A stretch of DNA of 64,000 nucleotides. It comes from Mycobacterium sp. SMC-2. GTDB lineage: Bacteria > Actinomycetota > Actinomycetes > Mycobacteriales > Mycobacteriaceae. Positions 57,195-64,000 of the stretch are shown here, piece by piece. The stretch is taken from NCBI RefSeq assembly GCF_025263485.1, contig NZ_CP079863.1, positions 1-64,000 on the forward strand. Reading direction: 5' to 3'. The notes under the pieces were generated by a model. It saw nothing but the letters and a program-made list of their open reading frames with translations. It did not search any database and was not told the DNA's origin. The translations under genes and the position numbers were made by a program. Every line of letters starts with the position of its first letter. The stretch's first letter is position 1.

Positions 57195-57430
57195 CGGGTC
57201 TCCCGGCTGATCGTCCAGTCCTCGATCACGGTGTTCGCCAACAGCGATTCGGCTATCTCGGCGAGCACCGAATCGTCAACCGTGTCGTCCACCTCGAGTT
57301 CGAACCTCTTGCCCTGTCTGACATCTGAGATCCCCGGATGGCCGAGTCGCTCCAGCGCGCCGACAATCGCCTGTCCCTGCGGGTCGAGAATCTCCGCTTT
57401 GGGCATCACATGAACCACTACCCGGCCCAC
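57191..57430 (-). CDS. purS: Phosphoribosylformylglycinamidine synthase subunit PurS
   Basis: This 79-residue bridging subunit of the PurL/PurQ complex has [30 protein letters not shown] and the [12 protein letters not shown] strand. Immediately upstream of purQ with a 4-base overlap. Confidence 0.93.
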   Translation of the reverse strand: MGRVVVHVMPKAEILDPQGQAIVGALERLGHPGISDVRQGKRFELEVDDTVDDSVLAEIAESLLANTVIEDWTISRETR

Positions 57431-57492
57431 CGGCGCTCCTCCTCAGATCTGTCTTGAGCGCCAACTCTACCGGCGAAGGGGCAGCTCGGCCG

Positions 57493-58176
57493 TTACGGGC
57501 ACGAGGCGATATAGGCCTCGCAGAGGGGCGCGGTCATGGCGCTCAGCACCGGGTCGTCCGCCATCGCCGGCCAGGGGACCTGCGGCGGCCCCGACGACCA
57601 TAGCGTGAGCTCGCTGATCGTGCTGCTCGCCGGGTGCGCGACCAGGTAGGAGTGCATGACGACCGGGCCGCTGATCACCGCCGCCATCCGGTTCGATTCG
57701 TCGCTGGTGATCGACGGCGATTGCAGCGGCGCCCGTTGCTGGCAGGCGCGCAGCGCAGCGACGGCATTGGCGAACACCGACGCCGCGATGGAACCGCCGC
57801 TGGCCGTATCGCCGCGCCAGTGCAGGATCTGGGCCTGCAGCTGCCACTGCCCGTCCGGGTGGGCCACGGTGGCGCGCGCCACGACCGCGGACCCGCGCGG
57901 GTCACGCGGCACCGGGGGTATGCCGCAGAGCTCCTCGAACCGGAATCGGGGTCCGGGGGACGTGCCGGTCACATGCGCCGCCAGGCTCGACAACGGGGGC
58001 CAGCCGTATACCGAATCCAGCGGCACGGCGCGTCGCTGGATCCACGCGGAGTCGGGGATCTGATCGCACACGGGCGGGCAGGTTTGCGGCTCGGCGTGGG
58101 CGGGCACTACGCCGACGAAAGCGACCGCGAGGCCGCCGACCACCACCATCGTCGCCAGGATTACCCGCATCGGCAT
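57493..58176 (-). CDS. Secreted protein of unknown function (possible ATN-type exported)
   Basis: About 227 residues with a Sec signal peptide (MPMRVILATMVVVGGLAVAF, cleavage near AHA-EPQTCPP). The mature part has several cysteines (QTCPPVCDQI, EELCGIPP, ALRACQQR, PLCEAYIASCP), consistent with disulfides outside the cell. No catalytic motif is recognised. An ATG at 58176 is chosen; an upstream in-frame start would overlap the divergent MBL gene. Possibly wall-associated. Confidence 0.68.
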   Translation of the reverse strand: MPMRVILATMVVVGGLAVAFVGVVPAHAEPQTCPPVCDQIPDSAWIQRRAVPLDSVYGWPPLSSLAAHVTGTSPGPRFRFEELCGIPPVPRDPRGSAVVARATVAHPDGQWQLQAQILHWRGDTASGGSIAASVFANAVAALRACQQRAPLQSPSITSDESNRMAAVISGPVVMHSYLVAHPASSTISELTLWSSGPPQVPWPAMADDPVLSAMTAPLCEAYIASCP

Positions 58177-58203
58177 CACCCCCGTCAGGGCACAATCGTA
58201 GAC

Positions 58204-58842
58204 ATGCAACTGACGCATTTTGGCCATTCCTGCCTACTTGCAGAGTTCGACCACGCGCGCGTGCTCTTCGATCCTGGAACCTTCGCGCACGGTTTCGAGG
58301 GCATCACGGGGTTGTCGGCCATCCTGATCACCCATCAGCACCCCGACCACGTCGACGTCACCCGGCTGCCGGCGCTGCTCGAGGGCAACCCCGGCGCCGC
58401 CCTGTATGCCGACCCGCAAACCACCGCGCAGCTGGGCGCGCCGTGCCAGGCGGTGCACGTCGGCGACGAGCTGCGGATCGGCGAGCTGACGGTTCGTGCC
58501 GTTGGCGGCAAACATGCCGTCATTCACCCGGAAATCCCTGTAATAGAAAACATCTCGTTTCTAGTGGGCGACGGCGATCATCGCGCGAGGCTGATGCATC
58601 CCGGTGATGCGCTGTTCGTGCCCGAGGAGCCGGTGGACGTTCTGGCGACGCCGGCGGCCGCCCCGTGGATGAAGATCTCAGAAGCCGTCGATTACCTGCG
58701 CGCGGTCGCGCCCGCGCGCGCCGTACCCATCCACCAAGGGATCATCGCCCCGGATGCGCGGGGCATCTACTACGGCCGGCTTACCGAGATGACCACTACC
58801 GACTTCCAGGTGCTCCCCGAGGAAAACGCGGTCACCTTCTAG
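58204..58842 (+). CDS. Metallo-beta-lactamase-fold hydrolase (Rv0786c type)
   Basis: This 212-residue UlaG/MBL-like metal hydrolase has FGHSCLLAEFDHARVLFDPGTF, the metal motif THQHPDHVDV (HxHxDH), a later GKHAVIH histidine, LMHPGDALFV (metal Asp/His) and PIHQGI. Resembles L-ascorbate-6-phosphate lactonase-type proteins; substrate unknown. ATG 58204, 27 bp from the divergent secreted-protein gene. Confidence 0.85.
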   Translation: MQLTHFGHSCLLAEFDHARVLFDPGTFAHGFEGITGLSAILITHQHPDHVDVTRLPALLEGNPGAALYADPQTTAQLGAPCQAVHVGDELRIGELTVRAVGGKHAVIHPEIPVIENISFLVGDGDHRARLMHPGDALFVPEEPVDVLATPAAAPWMKISEAVDYLRAVAPARAVPIHQGIIAPDARGIYYGRLTEMTTTDFQVLPEENAVTF

Positions 58843-58868
58843 CGCGAGCAGGCGCCCGCCCAGTCAGG

Positions 58869-60536
58869 CTAGGCGATGTCGTCGGCGACGCCGCGGCCGG
58901 CGGCCCGCCCGGAGAAGATGCAACCACCCAGGAAGGTGCCCTCCAGGGCGCGGTAGCCGTGCACGCCGCCACCGCCGAAACCGGCCACCTCACCGGCGGC
59001 GTACAGCCCGTTGAGGGGCGTGCCATCGGCCTTCAATACGCGGGCGGCCAGGTCGGTCTCTATGCCGCCCAATGTCTTTCGAGTCAGGATGTGCAACTTC
59101 ACCGCGATCATCGGCCCCGCCTTCGGATCGGTCAGCCGGTGCGGCGCGACCACCCGGCCCAGCCGGTCGCCCAGATAGCCGCGGGCGGCGCGGATCGCGG
59201 TGATCTGGCCGTCCTTGCTGAACTTGTTGGCCACCTCCCGGTCGCGGGCCGTCACTTCAGCCTCCACGGTTGCGTAATCCAGTGGCGCCACGGCGGGCAG
59301 CTGGTTCATCGCGGTCACCAACTCCCGCAAGGAGTTTGCGCTGGCGAAGTCGACGCCCCGGTCGACGAACGCCTGCACGGGCCCGGGCGGCCTGGAGCGG
59401 GCCCGGTTACGCAGCAGCTGGCGCAGGCTCTGCCCGGTCAGATCGGGATTCTGCTCCTGTCCGGAGAGCGCGAATTCCTTCTCAATAATCTTGGTGTTCA
59501 ACACAAACCACGTGTAGTCATAGCCGGATTTTGTGATGTATTCCAGCGTGCCGAGCGTGTCGAAACCCGGATAGAGCGGCACCGGCAACCGCTTGCCGGT
59601 CGCGTCGAGCCACAGCGACGACGGTCCCGGAATGATGCGGATCCCGTGCAGCGGCCAGATCGGGTCGTAGTTGGTGATGCCCTCGGTGTAATGCCACATC
59701 CGGTCCGGGTTGATGACCCGCGCACCGGCCTGCTGGGAGATGCCGATCATCCTGCCGTCGACGTGAGCGGGCACCCCGCTGAGTAACTGTTCGGGTATGC
59801 GGCCCATGCGCTTCGGCCAATTCTTGCGCACCAGCTCGTGGTTGCCGCCGATGCCGCCGCTGGTGACGATTACCGCGGGCGCGCGAAACTCGAACTGCCC
59901 CACGGCCGTTCGTGACGACGCCATACCCCTCGGCACGGCCGAGGGCTCCAACACGGTGCCCCGGACGCCGGTCACCGCGCCACCCTCGACGATCAACTCG
60001 TCGACCCGGTGGCGGTGCGCGAAGCGCACCGTCGAACGGTCCCGCAGCTGACGGGCGAAGATCTCGACCAAGGCGGGCCCGGTGCCCCAGGTGATATGGA
60101 AGCGGGGCACCGAATTGCCGTGTCCCTGCGCGTTGTAACCGCCGCGTTCGGCCCAGCCCACCAGCGGAAAGATTTTCAGTCCCCGGTCACGCAGCCAACG
60201 GCGCTTCTCCCCCGCCGCGAAATCGACATAGGCGTGCGCCCATTGGCGCGGCCAGTAGTCCTCGGGTCGGTCGAACGCCGCGGTACCGAGCCAGTCCTGC
60301 AGGGCAAGCTCGTGGCTGTCGCGGATCCCCAGCCGCCGCTGCTCGGGGCTGTCGACGAAGAACAGTCCGCCGAACGACCAAAAGGCCTGGCCGCCCAGGT
60401 TGGCACTGCTCTCCTGGTCGAGGATCAGCACGCGCAGGCCTCGGTCGACCAACTCGCAGGCGGCCACCAAGCCAGCGAGCCCCGCCCCGACGACGATGGC
60501 GTCGGCGCCCAACCCCGCGGCCGAAGAATCGCTCAT
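58869..60536 (-). CDS. FAD-binding dehydrogenase, fumarate reductase/KstD-like (Rv0785 type)
   Basis: This 555-residue flavoprotein has a Rossmann GAGLAGLVAACELVDRGLRVLILDQES (FAD), a PAVIVTSGGIGGN segment, and a C-terminal GGIETDLAARVLKADGTPLNGLYAAGEVAGFGGGGVHGYRALEGTFLGGCIFSGRAAG. The pattern matches FAD-dependent 3-ketosteroid dehydrogenase/fumarate reductase relatives; the real substrate is unknown. ATG 60536 is preferred over a short in-frame extension at 60560. Confidence 0.85.
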   Translation of the reverse strand: MSDSSAAGLGADAIVVGAGLAGLVAACELVDRGLRVLILDQESSANLGGQAFWSFGGLFFVDSPEQRRLGIRDSHELALQDWLGTAAFDRPEDYWPRQWAHAYVDFAAGEKRRWLRDRGLKIFPLVGWAERGGYNAQGHGNSVPRFHITWGTGPALVEIFARQLRDRSTVRFAHRHRVDELIVEGGAVTGVRGTVLEPSAVPRGMASSRTAVGQFEFRAPAVIVTSGGIGGNHELVRKNWPKRMGRIPEQLLSGVPAHVDGRMIGISQQAGARVINPDRMWHYTEGITNYDPIWPLHGIRIIPGPSSLWLDATGKRLPVPLYPGFDTLGTLEYITKSGYDYTWFVLNTKIIEKEFALSGQEQNPDLTGQSLRQLLRNRARSRPPGPVQAFVDRGVDFASANSLRELVTAMNQLPAVAPLDYATVEAEVTARDREVANKFSKDGQITAIRAARGYLGDRLGRVVAPHRLTDPKAGPMIAVKLHILTRKTLGGIETDLAARVLKADGTPLNGLYAAGEVAGFGGGGVHGYRALEGTFLGGCIFSGRAAGRGVADDIA

Positions 60537-60584
60537 GTGGGTCCAGCGTAGCGCCCGCACCGGGCCGGTTGAGGAGACGCTTCG

Positions 60585-61289
60585 TCAGGCCGCGTCGAGT
60601 ATCGCCTTGTCACGCTGCCAGCGGTACACCGTCGGTGTGCAGCCGTGCATCAGGGACAGATCGACGGCGTCCACCATGGCCTGCAGCGGACCCGGTTTGC
60701 GTAGGTGGCGAGCGGCCACCGCGACCCGCACCACGCCGCCGCGGCGGGCGATCCGCTCGGCCGACAGCACCACCATCCGGCACCACCACGGTTCGCTGAG
60801 AAAGCCTTCTCCGATGCCCAATACGCGGGAGCGCACGGTGGTGTGCCGAACCAGGTCGGTTATCCCGTGCAGGTCGGCGAGCATCCGAAAACCGTTGTTC
60901 GGCAACGCCTTGACGACCCCCGGGGACACGACCCAGCCGGGTGCCGCGAACAGCCGCGTGCGCAGCCCGAGGTGCTCGAGCACCCGGTCGGCAGCCATCA
61001 GCCGCAAATTGGCCTCGTGCGCCCGAAGGATGGCGAATTCACCGCGGCGCTTCTTGGTGGCCGCGTCGTCATAACCGTGCAGCACGATGGCGTCACCGCC
61101 GGACCGTCGGTCGGTCAGCCATTCGACGGTGCGCGGATCCTGGTCCAGGCGGTAGTCACCGGACAGCCGCGGAGCCACCAACAGCGACACCGGCACGTTT
61201 CGGGCATCCATTTGCGCGCAGAACGCCTCGACGTCAGGCAGGGTGCGTTCACCTATCCCCGAGACCGAGACGATCAATTTTCCAGCCAC
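60585..61289 (-). CDS. DUF2334-type polysaccharide deacetylase-like protein (Rv0784 type)
   Basis: This is a 234-residue NodB-like barrel: LIVSVSGIGERTLPDVEAFCAQMDARNVPVSLLVAPRL, IVLHGYDD, HEANLRLMAADRVLEHLGLRTRLFAAPGWVVSPGVVKAL. The HGYDD and HE motifs supply candidate metal/catalytic residues. It lies 48 bp upstream of the FAD dehydrogenase on the same strand and may be co-transcribed. Substrate unknown. Confidence 0.8.
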   Translation of the reverse strand: MAGKLIVSVSGIGERTLPDVEAFCAQMDARNVPVSLLVAPRLSGDYRLDQDPRTVEWLTDRRSGGDAIVLHGYDDAATKKRRGEFAILRAHEANLRLMAADRVLEHLGLRTRLFAAPGWVVSPGVVKALPNNGFRMLADLHGITDLVRHTTVRSRVLGIGEGFLSEPWWCRMVVLSAERIARRGGVVRVAVAARHLRKPGPLQAMVDAVDLSLMHGCTPTVYRWQRDKAILDAA

Positions 61290-61392
61290 ACCCGCAGTTT
61301 GACGATCTCAGGTGTCGGAATGGTGAAGAACACGCAGACAGCAGGCGTATATCGACACCGCCGGGCGCGCGCGGCGGGGCAATCGATTCGAT

Positions 61393-63012
61393 ATGCTAAG
61401 CAACGCCATGGATCAGGCCCCATACGTAGCGGCCGACACGCCGCTGCCCTACGACCCCGCCCCGCAGCCGGGCGGTGGTGAGCGGGACTATCCCGACAAG
61501 CTGGACGCCGGCCTGTTACGGATATCCGGCGTGTGCATCCTGGCCACGGTCATGGCGATCATCGACGTCACCGTCGTCAGCGTCGCGCAACGCACCTTCA
61601 TCGATCAATTCGCGTCCTCACAGGCCGTCGTCGCATGGACGATGACCGGTTACACGCTGGCGTTGGCGACCGTAATACCGATCACCGGGTGGGCCGCCGA
61701 CCGGTTCGGCACCAAGCGGCTTTTCATGGCCTCCGTGCTCGCCTTCGCGCTGGGCTCCCTACTGTGCGCACTGGCCGCAAATATTCTGCAGCTCATCGTC
61801 TTTCGGGTGATCCAAGGCATCGGCGGCGGCATGCTGTTGCCGCTGAGTTTCATGATCTTGACCCGGGAAGCGGGCCCGCGGCGGCTCGGCCGGCTGATGT
61901 CGATTCTGAGCATTCCGATGCTGCTCGCCCCGATCGGTGGCCCCATCCTGGGCGGCTGGCTCATCGGCACGTCCAGTTGGCGATGGATCTTCCTGATCAA
62001 CCTGCCGATCGGGCTCGCCACCATCGCGCTCGCGGCGCTCATCTTCCCCCGGGACCACCCGTCGCGGTCGGAGACCTTCGACCTCGTCGGCGTGCTGCTG
62101 CTGTCACCCGGTCTGGCCACCTTCCTGTTCGCGGTGTCGTCGATCCCGCGATGCGGCACCGTCGCCGACCGCCACGTGCTCATACCGGCGGCCATCGGCC
62201 TGGCGCTGATCGCCGGGTTCGTCGCGCACGCCTGGCGCCGCGCCGATCATCCCCTCATCGATCTGCGGTTGTTTCGCAACCCGGTCCTCACCCACGCCAA
62301 CGTGACAATGGTGGTCTTTGCCGGCGCCTTCTTCGGCGCCGCCCTGTTGCTGCCGAGCTACTTCCAGCAGGTGCTGCACCAGACGCCGATGCAGGCGGGC
62401 CTGCGCATGGTTCCCCAGGGACTCGGCGCCATGCTGACCATGCGACTCACCGGGCCGTTGGTGGACCGACAGGGGCCCGGCAAGATCGTGCTGGTCGGCA
62501 TCGCGCTGATCACTGCCGGCCTGGGCATCTTCGCCATCGGCGTCGCGAGGCAGGCGGACTACCTGCCCATGCTGCTTGTCGGCCTGGCGATCATGGGCCT
62601 CGGTATGGGCTGCACCATGATGCCGCTGTCCGTCGCGGCCGTGCAGGCGCTGAACCCACACCAGATCGCCCGGGGTACGACGCTGATGAGCGTCAGCCAT
62701 CAGGTGGGTGGGTCGATGGGCACCGCGCTGATGTCGATGATCCTGACCAACCAGTTCAATCGGAGTGAGAACATCGTCGCCGCGAACAAGCTCGCGGCGT
62801 TACAGCAGCAGGCCGCCGTCAGCGGCGTGCCGGTCGACCAGTCGGCAATACCGCGGCAGAGCCTGGGAGCGGGCTTTTGGGGCGATGTGGTGCACGACCT
62901 TTCGCACGCCTATACGGCGGTATTTGTGGTAGCGGTGGTGCTGGTGGTGTCCACGATCATTCCGGCGTCCTTTCTACCGAAAAAACCGGCGAGCCAAACG
63001 GTCGGCGAGTAG
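61393..63012 (+). CDS. emrB: DHA2-family multidrug exporter EmrB
   Basis: This 539-residue MFS exporter has 14 predicted helices and the DHA2 motifs GWAADRFGTKRLFM (motif A), FRVIQGIGGGMLLPLSFMIL (motif C-like) and GPILGGWLIG. A tail AAVSGVPVDQSAIPRQSL precedes the last helix. Starts ATG 61393 (MLSNAMDQAP), with ATG 61408 as alternative. Closely related paralogue follows 327 bp downstream. Confidence 0.9.
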   Translation: MLSNAMDQAPYVAADTPLPYDPAPQPGGGERDYPDKLDAGLLRISGVCILATVMAIIDVTVVSVAQRTFIDQFASSQAVVAWTMTGYTLALATVIPITGWAADRFGTKRLFMASVLAFALGSLLCALAANILQLIVFRVIQGIGGGMLLPLSFMILTREAGPRRLGRLMSILSIPMLLAPIGGPILGGWLIGTSSWRWIFLINLPIGLATIALAALIFPRDHPSRSETFDLVGVLLLSPGLATFLFAVSSIPRCGTVADRHVLIPAAIGLALIAGFVAHAWRRADHPLIDLRLFRNPVLTHANVTMVVFAGAFFGAALLLPSYFQQVLHQTPMQAGLRMVPQGLGAMLTMRLTGPLVDRQGPGKIVLVGIALITAGLGIFAIGVARQADYLPMLLVGLAIMGLGMGCTMMPLSVAAVQALNPHQIARGTTLMSVSHQVGGSMGTALMSMILTNQFNRSENIVAANKLAALQQQAAVSGVPVDQSAIPRQSLGAGFWGDVVHDLSHAYTAVFVVAVVLVVSTIIPASFLPKKPASQTVGE

Positions 63013-63339
63013 CACGGTGGGCCGATTTGGGCCGCGCCGACGAAGGGACTCACCGGCGCAAGGCGCTCGAAGCTTCCCGATCGCGCTGCCAGTATGGTGA
63101 AGGACGCGCAATAGCGGGCACGCATCGCGGGCCGTTTCTTCGAGGAGGGCGCCGCCGCCGGTCGCGAAGCAGATCGGAGCAAAAGCCTTGAGTCGTGTCG
63201 AGACAGCTCAAGTGGCGCCCACCCAACAGTCAAGCCGACAACGGGAGACCCTGCTGGTGGCGGAAGCGCAATAAGGAGTCGAAAAGCGAATACGCATAAA
63301 AGACGGTGGCGACGGGAACGATCCCTATATGGTACCGAC
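63013..63339 (+). other. Intergenic gap between the two EmrB genes
   Basis: This 327-bp stretch has no convincing gene; reverse frames overlapping it are shadows. Near its right end TATGGT (63328-63333) lies 6 bases before the ATG of the second transporter, so that gene likely has its own leaderless promoter. Confidence 0.6.
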
Positions 63340-64000
63340 ATGTTAAGCGACGCCACGGAGAAGCCAGTTCAGGCGGCTTCCCGTGTGCCGTTACACGCCA
63401 TGCCCGGGCAACCGGGCACGGACGCACGTGACTATCCGGACAAGCTGGACTGGGCGCTGCTCAAGATCGCCGGGGTATGCGGCCTGGCCTGCATAATGGC
63501 GATCCTGGACAACACCGCTGTCGCGGTCGCCCAACGCACGTTCATCGCCGAGTTCAACTCCACTCAGGCCATCGTTTCCTGGACGATAGCCGGCTACATG
63601 CTGGCCTTTGCCACAGTGATCCCGTTAATGGGTTGGGCGGCCGACCGGTTCGGCACCAAACGGCTCTTCATCTGGTCGGTTCTGGCATTCACAATCGGCT
63701 CGCTGCTCTGCGCACTGGCGCCGAACATATTGCTGCTCATCATATTTAGGGTGCTGCAGGGTATCGGCGGCGGTATGGTGGTGCCCCTCAGCTTCGTCAT
63801 CCTGACCCACGAGGCAGGTCCGAAGCGTGTCGGCCGCTTGATGGCGGTAGGGGGGATCCCAATCTTGCTGGGGCCCATCGGTGGGCCGGTGCTGGGCGGC
63901 TGGCTGGTTGGCGCCTACGGGTGGAAGTCGATCTTCCTGATAAACCTCCCGGTCGGATTGGCAGCTATCGCCCTCGCGGCAGTGATGTTCCCGCAGGATC
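63340..64000 (+). CDS. Second DHA2-family exporter, N-terminal part (cut by window end)
   Basis: The ATG at 63340 opens a frame without a stop to the window edge (220 codons). It starts MLSDATEKPV and parallels the preceding EmrB closely: DYPDKLDW, VAQRTFIAEFNSTQAIVSWT, GWAADRFGTKRLFIW, LQGIGGGMVVPLSF and GPVLGGWLVG. The similarity starts at the first helix and the N-terminal tails also match (MLSN/MLSD), so it is a tandem duplicate that has diverged. Expected full length about 530 residues. Confidence 0.88.
   Translation, partial: MLSDATEKPVQAASRVPLHAMPGQPGTDARDYPDKLDWALLKIAGVCGLACIMAILDNTAVAVAQRTFIAEFNSTQAIVSWTIAGYMLAFATVIPLMGWAADRFGTKRLFIWSVLAFTIGSLLCALAPNILLLIIFRVLQGIGGGMVVPLSFVILTHEAGPKRVGRLMAVGGIPILLGPIGGPVLGGWLVGAYGWKSIFLINLPVGLAAIALAAVMFPQD

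Overview
The window is GC-rich mycobacterial chromosome. Gene content and order from about 10.3 kb to the right end follow the Mycobacterium tuberculosis Rv0830 to Rv0783c block, in the opposite orientation to Rv numbering: Rv0830-like methyltransferase, kmtR, desA1, dus, LytR-CpsA-Psr, phoY2, phoT, mshD, glnR, lmeA, cysA2, sseC2, pabC, purM, purF, purL, pepC, DyP peroxidase, encapsulin, purQ, purS and emrB. Several insertions relative to that order (a full pst operon, a TIR/RyR pair, a dehalogenase-like cluster, an orphan Mce protein, a DoxX cassette) point to a nontuberculous, probably slow-growing Mycobacterium. Rv equivalences are from memory of the families and synteny, not from a search.

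Layout. 1-8957 is the right end of a prophage: tail-fibre-type proteins (one with three apparent 1-base losses), a lysis cassette (GH25 lysin A, lysin B mycolyl esterase, holin and small membrane proteins), a reverse-strand cargo block of two DUF732 proteins plus two tiny membrane proteins, and a tyrosine integrase. It ends at a 3' tRNA(Lys)-like remnant, the presumed attR. An IS481-family element (8964-10322) with a 15-bp target duplication sits immediately beyond this junction.

10.3-16.5 kb holds a methyltransferase, a deaminase, the Ni/Co sensor KmtR, a DUF2236/TetR divergent pair, DesA1 and a Dus enzyme. 16.6-25.2 kb is a phosphate and regulatory block: LCP protein, leaderless phoU, pstS-pstC-pstA-phoT, mshD and glnR. 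25.3-28.9 kb has LmeA, then a sulfur operon (DUF4395 protein, rhodanese, SseC) preceded by a leaderless polycysteine peptide of the cysteine-attenuator type, then a 32-residue membrane peptide and a nitrobindin-like protein.

29.0-33.1 kb is the most striking segment: a 791-residue membrane protein with Rossmann/TrkA-like, ryanodine-receptor (RyR) and PGDYG domains, followed by a TIR-transmembrane-PknH-sensor protein. These two genes lie between two core genes and look like an envelope signalling or defence module. 33.3-43.6 kb returns to core functions (pabC, ygfZ, purM, purF, purL) with an orphan MceA-type protein and a CPBP protease.

43.6-47.4 kb: a DoxX-like gene bracketed by a duplicated tail of pepC, then pepC and the DyP-encapsulin operon. 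47.5-55.8 kb is accessory metabolism: an SDR, a MOSC/oxidoreductase fusion, and a regulon of an alpha/beta hydrolase (haloalkane dehalogenase-like), a single-chain double TetR repressor and an alcohol dehydrogenase, all carrying copies of one 16-bp palindrome, followed by a type II haloacid dehalogenase, a cupin and a GntR regulator. 55.9-64.0 kb has a YbjN-like protein, purQ-purS, a secreted protein, an MBL hydrolase, an FAD dehydrogenase, a deacetylase-like protein and two tandem EmrB-type exporters, the second cut by the window edge.
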